Assembly (NCBI GenBank): GCA_001566295.1
Contig: KQ964257.1
Location: 620,001 to 684,000, forward strand
DNA length: 64,000 bases
Source of the DNA: Microdochium bolleyi
Lineage: Eukaryota; Ascomycota; Sordariomycetes; Xylariales; Microdochiaceae
Reading direction: 5' to 3'
The notes beneath the pieces were generated by a model. It was not told where the DNA came from. It was given only the letters and a program-made list of their open reading frames with translations, and ran no database searches. This document shows, piece by piece, positions 23,329-34,501 of the stretch. The translations under genes were made by a program, and so were the position numbers. The first letter of the stretch is position 1; each line of letters opens with the position of its first letter.

Positions 23329-24725
23329 ATGCCGGGCCTCGAGTTACCACCACCGCCGCCGGGTGGATATGAGTGGCCTGTTCCTGTCGAAAATAGCCGC
23401 CAGATGGCTGCGATGGTCATATCGTCGGTGAACATCGTCGTGCCCACGCTACTAGTCGGTCTCAGGATCTTCGCGAAGTGGAGGTCAGAAAAGTCCTTTG
23501 ACAGGAGTGACGTTTGCATATTCATGGCCCTGGTAAGGCGTTTCCGAGCAGTCGCATACTTGGATCTAAGGGAAAACTAGCTAACTTTACCTTGCTGTAG
23601 ATCATCAATTATGGCCTGCAGGTCAATTCGATGCTGCTTGTGACCCACGGCGGCCTGGGAATCTCCTTGGCGGAGTCGGTTTCGAGATTCGGGTTTCAAC
23701 CTGCAATTTTCCTCTATAAGGTTCGTGCTTGGTGTCACAATCAGACACACATCCGTCCGGTCAATGCAGTGGGCTCCTACTAACGCAGATTCATCCTCAG
23801 GCTTACGTTTCTCACAACGTCCTATGGAACTGTGCCACGGTTTGCAGCAAGCTCTCCGTCCTGCTGCTCTACACCAACCTCATTCCGGTCCGCTCCATGA
23901 TACTGCCAGCCGGCGCTATGATGACGTTCGTGGTCATGTCCCACGCCAGCTACATCATCGCCCAGTTCCTAATCTGCCAGCCGTCCCGGAAGGCATGGGA
24001 TCCCTTTATCCCGGGTCACTGCGGCGACATCACCACCGTCTACATTGTCGCGGGCATCACCAACATTGTGGCTGACGTGGTCATCCTGGTCTTACCAATG
24101 CCGTTCATCTATAGCCTGACTCTAGAGCGGATGAAGAAGGCCATACTAGCTGGCATGTTTGCCGTCGGCTTTCTGTAAGTTAGCCCTTGGGAGATCTTGC
24201 CTGTGGCGTCTCAGCAGCGCAAACAACCCCTCCACTGTCGCTCCAAGTCCGAGCTAACGGCTCCTCGCCATCGCTACCAGGACCTCGGGGATATCGATCT
24301 ATCGCCAGACCCGCCTCCCAGAGATAAATATCGTGGAAACCACCAGTGTTTCACTCATGATCATTGTGCTGACCGCCCTGGAGCCGGCCGTTGCAGTCAC
24401 GCTCGCCTGCATACCGTACCTGAGGCCCCTTACTCACCGCCGGTCTCACGCGAGAAGCCCATCGGACTACGAGACACCATACATGCCACGAAAACCTGAG
24501 ACTGGGGGCGGGAGAGCAAGCCCGTGGAGGAACCGAGCCTCATCCGCGGCGCGGTTTAGAGGGCTGGTGGACGGTCCGGGGCCAAGCCATTTCGACTCGT
24601 CACAGGTCGAGCTGCAGCTCGTCAAGGTTGAGTCGGACCCGTCGACTGTAATGTCATCACGGCAAGAGGATGGCGGCCTGGCCGGCACAAAGCGGACAGT
24701 GGACGGCATGGTGGCCGGGCAGTAA
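23329..24725 (+). CDS. Rhodopsin-like seven-helix membrane protein
   Basis: Four exons, 23329-23532, 23601-23720, 23801-24174 and 24281-24725, give 380 aa in consistent phase. Hydrophobic segments include MAAMVISSVNIVVPTLLVGL, a helix around FMALIINYGLQVNSMLL, MILPAGAMMTFVVMSHASY, VYIVAGITNIVADVVILVLP, AILAGMFAVGFL and SVSLMIIVLTALEPAVAVTL. The motifs RIFAKWR, LLVTHGGLGI, CQPSRKAWDP with GHCGD, and MKKAILAGMFAVGFL followed by TSGISIYR match the fungal rhodopsin/Pth11-like integral membrane family. No N-terminal CFEM domain is present. The C-terminal tail is hydrophilic and Ser/Arg-rich. Members are proposed surface receptors; the ligand here is unknown. Confidence 0.9.
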
Positions 24726-24887
24726 CGTTCACATTGACGTAAACACTGCAAACTGGCGTAATGAACGGCATGATATGCATGAGATTAGAGTTATGATACA
24801 AATGCACTTATTGGTTTATTAATATCTCGTTCTATGGTACGTGGAGCGTTTCTCCCTCCACGACAGAGCTCGGCAAGTGAGTCGGGC

Positions 24888-25914
24888 TTATGATGGCCTG
24901 CCTTGAACAATGCTTGGATGAAAGTGGCTGTCCCCAGAAAGCTCCGCAGGTGGCACTACAGCCACATTGGGCGGCGCACGTACGTAGTCACTGTGGAAGG
25001 GATATGCGGCGGCATCATCCACGTCATGCCGAGTCCCGTGGTCTTTCCATAGATGCTGGGTTTGGTGATTCGTGTCCTCATAAGAGTCGCAAACTGTCAG
25101 CGTTGTCATCAGCTCCGCCCGTGTCCCCCATACACCTGAGCTGTCGTCGGGTAGAAAGCCGTACGGCGGCGGTTGTTGTTGTTGTTGTTGTAGTAGTAGA
25201 TGATGTTGTGATTTGTCCTTCTTGTTTTTGGTGTACCTCCAACAAGCGAATGCAGCAGCGATGAGGAGGAGCGCACCACCGATGCCGCCACCGATTGCAC
25301 CTGCCAGTACCACTGTGTTCGAGCCTGATGTGGTGTTCCCCGCTCCTGGGGTTGGATCGGCTGGAGCTGCTATCGATGTGGGAGTGCTCGCACGGGACGA
25401 AGTTGTGGACGCAGATACCGCTCTTGTGAGGTTGAAGTAGTGCGAGCCAAACATGGCCCGGCGGAAGTCGCACTCATAGGCAATGAGGAAGACGACGTTG
25501 GTGAGCTCGACGTCGATCTCGCCGATGTTGCCATCCCAGTAGTGCATCGTTGTGGCGTTGTCGGGTCGATTCGGTACACAGTCTTGGTCTCGTCAGCGCG
25601 TAGTCTTACCCAGGTCGCTCGACAAATCACTCTGACTTACCTCGAATCAAGTGTCTCTTGGCTAATTCCGGGCTGTGCTCTTGCTGCATCATTATTGCAG
25701 TGGCATTCATGCGCGTGATGAACGTGAATGGTCGGCTCAGAGGCTTTCCGTATTCGATAACGGGATTGCCGTAGAAAGCGGTTGCATCTAGGCTGGCTTT
25801 CTGACCTGGGAGAGGAGGCCACATAAATCGATTGTTCCAATCAACTGGGTTGCCGCTCTGCGCAGTGGCAATCGGGAACAGGAAACAAGCGGAATAGAAG
25901 AGATGAACCAGCAT
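24888..25914 (-). CDS. Type I single-pass membrane protein
   Basis: Two exons, 25641-25914 and 24888-25582, give 322 aa. The 58-nt intron has a GTAAGT donor, a GCTGAC branch and an AAG acceptor, and joins RHLIR to DCVPNRPDNATT. The signal peptide is MLVHLFYSACFLFPIATAQ. The ectodomain holds WNNRFMWPPLPGQ and WDGNIGEIDVELTNVVFLI; the second block, with its ELTNVVFLIAYE pattern, recurs in uncharacterised fungal surface proteins. A Ser/Thr/Pro stalk leads to one helix (VVLAGAIGGGIGGALLLIAA) and a basic stop-transfer. The cytoplasmic tail has LLLQQQQQQPPPYG. A wall-sensor-like layout is clear, but the family was not recognised. Confidence 0.78.
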
Positions 25915-26840
25915 CGTGGCCTCACGAAGGCTGCTGAAAAGTGGTTGATGTAAAAGGTGACACAGGGGATGGGAGAATCTACCCAGGTGGTAGAAGATCT
26001 TCATAATCCACGATCTTCGTGGAAGAATAGACGGCTCTGAGGAGGAGAACGAAACAAAAAAAAACACATGGTTTGTGACAAAAGATAACACTGCATGAGA
26101 CCATTGTGCTCTATATCTTCTCAGCAGCGGCCAGAACAGTTTGCCGTAAAATGGCCAATAACCAGACCCTCGGGTTTATGCGCCCAACGATGTGGTGCCC
26201 CCCGGGCTCAGCGCTTCTTGGGAGTGTTGGTGCCAGGGTCTGGACTTTGGCCGGCATACGTGCAGTTGGTTTACTCGTTGGCCCTGGCTTCAAGTACCTA
26301 CGCTGATGTGCGATGGTGTCTGGAGTCCCTGCTTTCCCTCCAGACATTGGAAACCTTGTTCAAGCACGAGGTATACGTTCCAACGAGAGTCTAACAAGAG
26401 CTCGAGCCTGGGCAGGATCTGCAATCTTCCCGCCTACAGGTCTTGCGCCCTGAAGAAGACATCCGGAATACAGAATGCAGGGGTGTTTTCCCTTGTCCAG
26501 CTCATTCGTCTGCATGGGCCAACAAGGACGCTGCAGGTCGATGTTGGTTGTAAGCGCCGACCACGATCCCGGCCCTGTCATTGGCCGAAGGCGTGTTTCG
26601 GGCGGCTACTGAACCAAGACGGCAACACTTCATTTGATTGGCTGTGCATTTGTCTCCTCGAAGTGCTGTTGGCCGCTTCACCCAACTCGTTATTTCTCAA
26701 AGCTTGCGGATACCTCTGATCCCTTTGTTATCATGTTTCTCGTCATGTTCATCGTCGTCGTCGCCATCACTATCGCCATTGTTCAGTAGTCTTATCCTTC
26801 GTCGTCTTTCTCTTCGTCACTCATTCAATACACCAGCAAC
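25915..26840. other. Divergent promoter region
   Basis: Shared upstream region of the type I membrane protein (-) and the glycosyltransferase (+). The last ~110 nt before 26841 are rich in CT and TCG/CGT triplets, as in many fungal core promoters and leaders. No supported ORF. Confidence 0.55.
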
Positions 26841-28032
26841 ATGAACTCATACCCTCGAGTGCCGCGGGTCCGGTCTCGGGTCCTGATATTCACGGCCACT
26901 GCTACCATCGTCGCCTTGTTTTTGCTGGCTATCTTGAGAGGTTCCCTCATGGACACATCTTTTTTGCTTCACGCTTCGTTGGCATTTTCTTCTGTTGTCC
27001 CTACACGAACAGCTCTCGTTCCTGTAAGCCCGCAAGTTGCTGCGGCAAACGGGACTCTGGGTGTAGGTCATTCACACGTCTCGGCGCACGTTTGCTCATT
27101 GTCGCTGACTTTGTTCACTGCAGTTTGAAAAGCTTCTCGCTCTTTCAGCTGGACCTTCCTGGCGGACTCGCGGTCTCGCAGCAGCAGCGGATCTCGTCGG
27201 ACTGGAGATCACTATCCCACGCCAACCTCCGCTCACCGATGAAGCAATATCCAGCTTCCAAGCCCTTGCGAAGGGCCGGGACCAGCAGGGCCCGGAATAT
27301 GGCTCCGCTAAGGCTTGGCTCGCGCACATCGACTTGCTCCGACATGTGGTTGCGTCGGACTGGAGGACAGCCTTCATTCTCGAAGACGACGTTGATTTCG
27401 ATATTGCGCTCAAGGAGCAGATGCAACTGGTCTCGCGTAATGTGCGTGACTTCTCGTCCACTCCTGACCACGACACAAGCCCATATGGCAGTGGCAGCCA
27501 CGACCACCCCTGGGATGTCCTCTGGCCTGGCCACTGCGGATCGTTGATCACAAACGAGACGCTCACCGATGCGCACACATTTTCCGACGACACGCGCATC
27601 GACACTGCGGCTTACGCAGGATGGTCGAAACGCTTCCTGCGCGACGCAGTCGACGACGGCCTGCGGGCTATCCACGATAGCCACATGTCCGTCTGCACTT
27701 TTGGTTACGGTGTGACGGCCCATGGCGCACGCAAGATCATTAGGCTCGCCTCCACGGACAACGGCGCGAAGGCTTTTGACGTGGCCATGTCAGACTACTG
27801 CAAGGACGGCAGGCTGCGGTGCCTGGTTGTGAATCCGCAGGTGTTTCATCACTACCAGCCGCCAGTCGAGCTGGGCTATGTCAGCCAGGTGCGTGCTGGA
27901 GACGGCAAGGGCACGTCGGTGGAGGAGGACGCCTTTGAGGGTATCATGGGGTCTACGGCGAACATCGTCAACAGTGCGCGGTGCAGGGCGTTGTTTGGCA
28001 CGACGTGCCTTGCGCCGCCATGGGAGCTATAA
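26841..28032 (+). CDS. GT25-type glycosyltransferase
   Basis: Two exons, 26841-27062 and 27124-28032, give 376 aa. The intron uses a GTAGGT donor and a CTGCAG acceptor and joins NGTLG to FEKLLALSAG. Residues 13-33 form a type II signal anchor. The catalytic region matches the LPS/GT25-like family: LAHIDLLRHVVASDWRTAFI leads into the acidic EDDVDFDI, and further on SHMSVCTFGYGVTAHGARKI and VNPQVFHHYQ are conserved block types. The protein is most likely a Golgi type II enzyme that transfers a sugar; donor and acceptor are not deducible. The acidic EDDVDFD is the expected metal/nucleotide-sugar site. Confidence 0.87.
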
Positions 28033-28477
28033 CGCCTCATGCTAGACTAATGCTTGTAATGGACGGCGTGCTGTTCTCCCCAAAGGGTTTGGCGCGTTGC
28101 CGTCCTCGCCGGAGTTGCCCGCAAAGCTGAAATACCCCTGAAAGAAATCGACTAGCGCATCGAACTATTGATCGCCTGGGTCCGCGAGACCAGCTGGAAC
28201 CTGCCCTTGCAGAAGGCTAGATGCCATGAGACAGGGGTCAATGACCCAAGAAGGTAAAGCAGGGTGGGTAAGCCACGAGTCCAGCTCGCCACAACTTCAC
28301 GACCATGGGCCCAGCCGAGGCGTGGACATATGAGGACGGTCTGGGACGGGGCCACGGGCTCATACATAACAGCCTCTGTTCGCAAGCCAGGCGCTACTGG
28401 TCCCTCACGATATTCTTTCGCTCGTGTCCATTCCACTCGTTCCAGAATCCAGCAGGATAATACCCTACACAGCAACA
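28033..28477. other. Intergenic, promoter of wall protein
   Basis: About 440 nt between two genes of the same strand. No ORF of its own; presumably the terminator of the glycosyltransferase and the promoter of the wall protein. Confidence 0.5.
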
Positions 28478-29845
28478 ATGCGTCGGTCGCTCCTTTCCGC
28501 CCTGTCCCTGCCATGGACTGTCCTCGGACAGACCCATCTCCTCTGCCCAACCCAGGCAGCCAGTGGCAGCAATCTCGTAGCCAATCCTTCCTTCGAGGCT
28601 TCCAACGCGGCCGACCAATGGACGCCGCAGCAAGGAATGTACTACGGTATTGGCAAGTTCGAGCCTGCCGACGGCACCACCTACTTCATTATCCCGGTGG
28701 GCGGCACCGTGAACTACAGCGGCTCGGTCCAGCAGAACGTGACTGTCGAGCTCGACACACGCTACTATGGCTCGATCAAGGTCCGGCCGAGGGTTCAGAA
28801 CCCCACTGCCGCGCAGTCAACGACCCCGAGGACTTGCACTGCGACAGCTGCCCTCCAGGGTGCCATCGGGGGTACTTTCCAGGACACGGCCACGTTCCTC
28901 GTCCGGCCCGCTGCCGTTTACGACTGGGAAACTCTTGGCTTCGATTTCAAGAACCCCTTCACGGGGTCTGTGAGGTTCATCATGACGACTAGCTGCGACG
29001 GTGGCATGCCGTCCATGGAGATGGACTTCGACGATGCCCTGGTGCAGCAGCTTGGCGGTGGGGACTCATGCTCCTCTATTGAGCGTCCCGTTCCCATCAC
29101 AGGCAACCTCGCTCCAGTCCCGCCAACGTCTGAATCGACCACTTTCGTGACCAGCACCGTCTCTCCCACCTCTATGGTGACCTCCTCTTCCAAGTCTGCT
29201 CCGTCCTCCAGCACCGCTACAAGCTCCTCGACCACCACAACACCAGCTACCACCGATCCGGCCGTCTCAACAGTCCAGGTGACCATTACCGCGGCCCCAG
29301 TGACTACGACAACCTACACCACGGTCTTTGTCACGCAGACCACCACCTCGACTGTCACAGTGTATGCTTCGACCGTCTCCACGATAGTCACCGCGACCAC
29401 GGTTGTCGCTACCACTACCGTCACCGCACAGGCCACTGTGACGCAGCCAGTAAGGCTCAGGAGACGCGGGTGCAGGCAGCCGACTGCATCCAACACCGCT
29501 ACGTCATCGGCAACCACAAGTGTTGAGCCTAGCTACTACACCGCCAGCTCGGTGGCTTCAACATCTGCCTCGGGTACTGCTACGGCATCTTCAGGATCGT
29601 CTTCAGCCACCATAACCAGCGCCACCGCTTCTTCGTCGTCATCTTCTTCTTCTTCTACGGTCGCCATTACGGGTACAACAACAGTCAACACCACCGTGAC
29701 ACCAACCGTTACCGTTGACGGCGGTCGCACGACGGTCAATGTGCCCGCGGGCACGACAACCATCACTCAGCCTGTCACCACAGTGGCTGCTACGGCAACT
29801 AGCTCGGTCACTTCCACCGTCACCACCACGACCACAGTCGTTTAG
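28478..29845 (+). CDS. Secreted Ser/Thr-rich cell-wall protein
   Basis: Single exon, 455 aa. Signal peptide MRRSLLSALSLPWTVLGQ. Residues ~30-205 form a compact domain starting NLVANPSFEASNAADQW and containing YYGIGKFEPADG, SIKVRPRV and SVRFIMTTSCDGG. The NPSFE...W start and the beta-rich pattern resemble carbohydrate-binding jelly-roll modules of fungal surface proteins. From about 215 to the end the sequence is almost only Ser, Thr, Val and Ala, with VTVYAST and TVTT repeats, as in heavily O-glycosylated wall proteins. It ends in a Thr-rich tract, with no obvious GPI signal. Confidence 0.85.
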   Translation: MRRSLLSALSLPWTVLGQTHLLCPTQAASGSNLVANPSFEASNAADQWTPQQGMYYGIGKFEPADGTTYFIIPVGGTVNYSGSVQQNVTVELDTRYYGSIKVRPRVQNPTAAQSTTPRTCTATAALQGAIGGTFQDTATFLVRPAAVYDWETLGFDFKNPFTGSVRFIMTTSCDGGMPSMEMDFDDALVQQLGGGDSCSSIERPVPITGNLAPVPPTSESTTFVTSTVSPTSMVTSSSKSAPSSSTATSSSTTTTPATTDPAVSTVQVTITAAPVTTTTYTTVFVTQTTTSTVTVYASTVSTIVTATTVVATTTVTAQATVTQPVRLRRRGCRQPTASNTATSSATTSVEPSYYTASSVASTSASGTATASSGSSSATITSATASSSSSSSSSTVAITGTTTVNTTVTPTVTVDGGRTTVNVPAGTTTITQPVTTVAATATSSVTSTVTTTTTVV

Positions 29846-30617
29846 TTAATTACAAGTATAGAGCAAGGTGTAATATTAATGTTAACTTCCTACAACTTCG
29901 AGTTAACCTTGGCCATTGCCGCGAAGGTATGCCCAAGTCAACATGCCTCCAGTCCGGATTTTATCTTGCCGCAAGCGAATCGAATCTATCCCAACATATG
30001 TAATACCACGTATCAGTTTCCTACGGTCACTCTGGTGGATTGAAGCGTAGCAGCATGATTTTACAAGAGCAGTTGCAATTCTGTAAATCATGCCTGGCAC
30101 CTCTCTAATCGCCCCTGATACAGACGATGAAGTTGCGCCACGGGGTTTACGTGTGTTTACATCCTGCCACTCCCGTCCGAGGACGAAGTCAAGATGCACG
30201 ATGAATTGAGACTAGCCTGCTCACCTTCGCGAGATTACTGGTACTGTTGATCGAGCTTTATTTTCTTGGTGGAGCAGCAACAAACTGCCACAAACAAGAT
30301 GTTCAATGGCAGAGCTCTAAGTCTAAGTCCTTCCTGCCTGATTGCCAATTTGTATGCCAGGATTGCATGTTGCTGGTATCAAGTCGGAAACCCCAGCAAC
30401 TAACATTTTGGTCTGTGCGGGGGGGAAATAACCCTGGGAGTTCATTGCCACTTTCTGTCTGTTACTCAACATTGCTTTCCACAGCCCGTTCCTGCGTCGA
30501 TGGGCCATTGCACGATCACATCAACCACCACCTCAGGGTCAAGCGTACCGAAGAGACTTTTCGTATCTAACGCGACGGCTCCTTGGTCAGGCCGCTGCGC
30601 AGAACCTGCTCTCCGTC
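29846..30617. other. Intergenic, left border of BTB-like array
   Basis: About 770 nt with no supported gene. It marks the boundary between the single-copy genes and the BTB-like array. Confidence 0.5.
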
Positions 30618-31362
30618 ATGGCTGAACGGCCAGCTTATGTGATTGAGTGCTCCAAGGCAGGGTATGTCGGGCCTTCTGGCCAAAAAGCAAACAGCTAACT
30701 AGCAGACGTCTTCCAACAGTGAGAAGGCACGACTCGTAGAGTTCAGGTTCAGCGAAGGCGCAACAATCATGGTCCATGAAGGTGTCCTGCGTGGGCTTGA
30801 AAAGATACCCGATTATTCTCACAACAACAACAACAACAACAACGCACCGCCGTCAATCGACTGGAGCGGATATCGCCGAGAAGCTGGGCACATCGTGGTC
30901 CAGTACTTGTACACTGGACAGTACACGTCCGATCATTCTCATGATGGCTGCGCCTCTGTCACAACAGCTTCGGATCTGTTCCACATAAGCTTTGACACAT
31001 ATACATTTGCAAAATGGCGGGGATTGGATCACCTTGCCAGCCAAGCGGCATAAGTCCTGCTTGAGCATGCAGATCATGTATCGCCAGCGGAAATCATGCG
31101 CATAATCGAGATGAACGCAGTCTGGCCGCCTCCACACGACTCCTGGTTTCGCGGATATGCTCGGTTGACTCTCCGCCGGCTTCACGGAGACCTTGGCTCG
31201 TTCGTAGCGTCCAGGGTGAATGACCCTACGAACCCTCGCAGCCTCTTCTCCATACCTAGGCTGTTCCTAGATCTGATGATCGAGATCGAAAAGGACAGTC
31301 ATCCCACGGACGGCGCTGAGATCAGCTCTAAAAGGCTCAAGCTTGAAGGGACTGATAGCTGA
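30618..31362 (+). pseudogene. BTB/POZ-like paralogue 1, in-frame TAA
   Basis: Exon 1 is 30618-30661 and exon 2 starts at 30720 after a GTATGT...ACAG intron, phase 2. The reading frame carries the core seen in the array: VEFRFSEGATIMVHEGVL, a short Asn tract, then GHIVVQYLYTGQY. It meets TAA at 31051-31053. The same frame continues without another stop to 31362 and carries the C-terminal block found in the paralogue at 37655: SWFRGYARLTLRRLHGDLGS and LFLDLMIEIE, compared with SWFRGFMRALLETAYPDLRS and LFMDLMLEVE. This shows the stop is a nonsense mutation rather than the natural end. A truncated BTB-only peptide of about 125 aa could still be made. Confidence 0.75.
30823..30843 (+). repeat. AAC trinucleotide run (poly-Asn)
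   Basis: Seven AAC/ACA units encode an Asn tract inside the BTB-like reading frame. Likely a slippage-prone microsatellite. Confidence 0.8.
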
Positions 31363-31897
31363 GTGAGGACGTCAACTTCGTCCCAATGTCACTAGTCGAG
31401 TACATCTTCGGTCATCAGAAATGGAGCTGCTTCGGTAATACAAACAGGCACGAGACCAAACGTGGACAACGTTGGGGTATTGTCAAGGACCAGCGGCAGC
31501 CGACGGATTGGCCTCCTACTAGGTGATTGTTGAAGCAAGACACGTAGCCGCACAATGGAACACTTCGCGGACAAATTGGGTCACATTGGTATGATCTCCC
31601 GTTCAAAGAGGAAACAGAACAGGGTTTCCGTCTTGATTATCTCTCTCCTGAAATACACTGCGCACCACAATTATTAGTGCGTCGAATATGCGAAATAATT
31701 TTCATGAATAGAATGGCCGTACGTTTTCTGGTATCAAGAGCAATGACACCTATCAGCACCAGAACCTGCTCTTCCCGTCTCTCAACAGTTTTCATCAGCC
31801 CCCCCGCACTTGCTCAGCACTCGCCACTGTTTCTCTTCCGCACGAGACGCCTTCTCCGAGAGTTCCATAACCGCACAGCCTGGTAGGAATCGGGAAA
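31363..31897. other. Intergenic, BTB-like array
   Basis: About 535 nt between two + strand paralogues. No gene was recognised. Confidence 0.5.
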
Positions 31898-32831
31898 ATG
31901 ATGGCCTCTTCGCAACCCGTCCGAGCGAACAGTGCTGCAGATATGGCACACGTCAACCAGGTCGCCAGTACAGAGTAAGCTCATCATCAAAGTCCAGATG
32001 TCTATGAGGCTGACCACGTGAACCGCAACAAGCCTCAAATCATACTCTCAGATCGTGCCCTTGGCCTTCAAGGACGGGAAAATACTCCACGTTCATGGCT
32101 TCATACTCGATAAAGCCACGATCACGTCAGACGCCACGACGCCGTCTTTTCCCGACATCTCCGTCGAAGCCGGGCAGATTCTTGTACACTACCTGTACAC
32201 GTCAACGCTCGAACTCCCGGACTTTGACGGTACCGTAAAGCGTGCCGAGCAAGGCAGCGACAAGCAGGCGACTGCAGGCGCGCTCGCACTCCTAAGCACA
32301 GTACTGCAGCTCATTGTGCTCTCACAAGAGCTTCACCTCGAAGACCTCGCCGCAGCGCTCGAGCCCAATCTGGACACTCTGCACGCGGTGGTGCAGCGCC
32401 TCTATCCGAATGGCAAGACTGGAGCAAAAAAGGGGCCAATGCAGCGGTTCACGGAATCTCTGCTCTGGAGCGCTGGGTACAACGATGTATGGGCCGTCGC
32501 TAAAGCTTATGTCAACTCTGAGAAGGCATCGGAGGAGGAAAGCACTCCAGCCTCGTTCGAGCGCCTGCTTCTCGGGGCGCTCTTGAAGAGTGAGAAGGAC
32601 CGGCTGTGTGATGCTCGGTCCAGATCGCTGCATGCGCGCCGGAATGCGGCCAAGGCCCAGCTTGCTTTGGCAGCCGGGTCGGCATTGTCCGTAGTGCGAT
32701 ACAAGCTGGCGCGTGTTCTTCGCGAGCTGGACAAACTGGACAAGGTATGGGAGCTGCCCAAGGGGTTACAGAGTGAGATAATTGTGTCCGCCGAAGAACC
32801 GGCCCGCACTGTAGTTTCACGCGATGAATGA
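31898..32831 (+). CDS. BTB/POZ-like paralogue 2
   Basis: Exons 31898-31974 and 32033-32831 give 291 aa. The 58-nt intron has a GTAAGC donor and an AAG acceptor, phase 2. The BTB-like core reads YSQIVPLAFKDGKILHVHGF, then SVEAGQILVHYLYTSTLELP. It is followed by an alpha-helical region (LLSTVLQLIVLSQELHLEDL), by analogy with the helices after canonical BTB domains, and a basic helical C terminus (LLGALLKSEKDRLCDARSR, VVRYKLARVLRELDKLDKVW). The usual S-x-F strand between VH and YLYTG is shortened, so it is a diverged BTB. BTB domains mediate dimerisation and often link substrates to Cul3; no partner domain is present here. Confidence 0.78.
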
Positions 32832-33190
32832 CTTATGTCCGGCGGACATGGATCATGGGGCTGAAGATGATCGGCATGGTAGTGAGCTTGAGAGTATTTA
32901 AATACATAGGGCAATAGCGATAAGAGACAGGAAAAGCTTACCTTCAACATATATCGAAGCAATGGTGACACTTTGAGAATGACCAAAGATGGAGGACTGT
33001 CTATTAATATATCTTCCCGTTTAACAGGTTTAAGTGCAAGTAATTACGGAGTCTTCAGTCGCAGCAGCGCAAAGTTCATGTATTGGAAGGATATTGTGCC
33101 ATTGCGATTCTCAGCCGCCATATCTATGGTCTCCCGTATCTGGAAGGAATCAACAGTGCTCCTAAACTGCTACGCCAGACGCAGTGTCTT
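32832..33190. other. Convergent gap, BTB-like array
   Basis: About 360 nt between convergent paralogues 2 and 3, AT-richer than the genes. No ORF of note. Confidence 0.5.
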
Positions 33191-34060
33191 TCAACCAGTG
33201 GACGAAGCATCGTCTTTCTCCTGGTCCTCCTTATTCTGGCACTTCTGCTCATCCTCTCCGTTCTTCCTAAGCCCAATAACCTTCATTTCACCTTCGTCGG
33301 CTCTTGCATCAACTGGGGTCTTTGCGTCCAACGAGAGTTGCAATCTGATATTCTCGGCCATCTCCTCCTCCAGCAAAGAGCGGAGAATGAGCTCGTTGAC
33401 GGACGTGGAATCGAACTCAGCCTTGCTGTGGGCATAGACCTTGAGCCAGGTCTCGTACCAGTGCCGTGGGTTGCCCATGCTGCGGATTGTGGTCTGGATG
33501 AATTGCTCGAGACACTCCATGGGAGGCACGTTTTGCCCGGAAAACATGTTCTGCACTGTGCAGAGTGATGCCAGAGGTCCGAGTGAGTCTGCGATCTCGC
33601 CCAAGGCGGCTTTGGCCTGCATGGCAAGGCCGTGAAGATGACGTAGTGCTGCAAAGTGCATGACATGCATGAGCACGAACAGTTTGAAGTCCATCACCAT
33701 CTGGTCGTCGGTCAAGTCTTTCTGTCCGGGAATGCTCTTCGGGATGCTCTTGCTCGCTATCTTGTCCTTGTAATCGCTCGGGAAATCGATGGTGCCGGTG
33801 TAGAGGTAGTGGATGACGACGTGGCCGACTTCGCGTGTAAGATCGATTCTCGCACAGGTGCCGGCACCGGTCTCGCTGGAGATGCCGAGCTTCGCAAGGA
33901 TGAACTCGTGGACGAGGAGGGACTTGCAATCGTTGAAGTACAAGGGGAAGAGCTTTTCGTAACGATCCGACTTGTGCTCGTCATGCTCGGGATCCCCTGA
34001 CGCGGGTTCGACTGCTGGGGATGATGTCTTTGCGTCTGGAGGATCACTGTCTGCAGCCAT
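33191..34060 (-). CDS. BTB/POZ-like paralogue 3, intronless
   Basis: Single exon, 289 aa from the ATG at 34060. An acidic N terminus is followed by YEKLFPLYFNDCKSLLVHEF, LAKLGIS and then EVGHVVIHYLYTGTIDFP, the clearest match in the array to the BTB VH...YLYTG frame. The helical middle has LFVLMHVMHFAALRHLHGLA. The C-terminal part has ELILRSLLEEEMAENIRLQL and a Lys/Glu/Asp-rich tail. It lacks the early phase-2 intron of its relatives, so the intron may have been lost, or the start lies in sequence fused to the core. Codon use is similar to its neighbours. Confidence 0.78.
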   Translation of the reverse strand: MAADSDPPDAKTSSPAVEPASGDPEHDEHKSDRYEKLFPLYFNDCKSLLVHEFILAKLGISSETGAGTCARIDLTREVGHVVIHYLYTGTIDFPSDYKDKIASKSIPKSIPGQKDLTDDQMVMDFKLFVLMHVMHFAALRHLHGLAMQAKAALGEIADSLGPLASLCTVQNMFSGQNVPPMECLEQFIQTTIRSMGNPRHWYETWLKVYAHSKAEFDSTSVNELILRSLLEEEMAENIRLQLSLDAKTPVDARADEGEMKVIGLRKNGEDEQKCQNKEDQEKDDASSTG

Positions 34061-34501
34061 GGTTGTGTGTTTTCCGTCGCGACTTGGAGGTAATCTGTGC
34101 AAAAGAGGCGGTGCCAGAAGAGGAGTAATAAAGGGGAAGGGTGTCGCAGAACAGAAGATGTACGAGGCAAGTGCGAGCTGTGTGCTGTGGGCGGATGGCC
34201 CATCGTTGGAAAGAGCGACAGGTGGATTGCCTGCCCGCACGCACTGCTGCTTCCACGGAGATCCAGACGTACGAAGTTCAAATGCTCAGGCGTAACTACT
34301 TGTCGTCAAACCACACGCGTCCACTTCGGTCCACTTCGAGTTCCGTCGCGAAAGGCCACACCGGCAACATCTCGCAGCTAGTGTCCCTCGACATCGTCCG
34401 CCTGTGCAGGGCTGCCCCCCAGAGCCGCCGCATGCTCCATCTGGACCTGCAGGATGATGGCCAAGAACAGAAGATTCACGGCCCTATGGCCGCCCGGGTT
34501 C
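34061..34501. other. Intergenic, BTB-like array
   Basis: About 440 nt between paralogue 3 and the damaged paralogue 4 on the same strand. Presumably the promoter of paralogue 3. No gene recognised. Confidence 0.5.
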
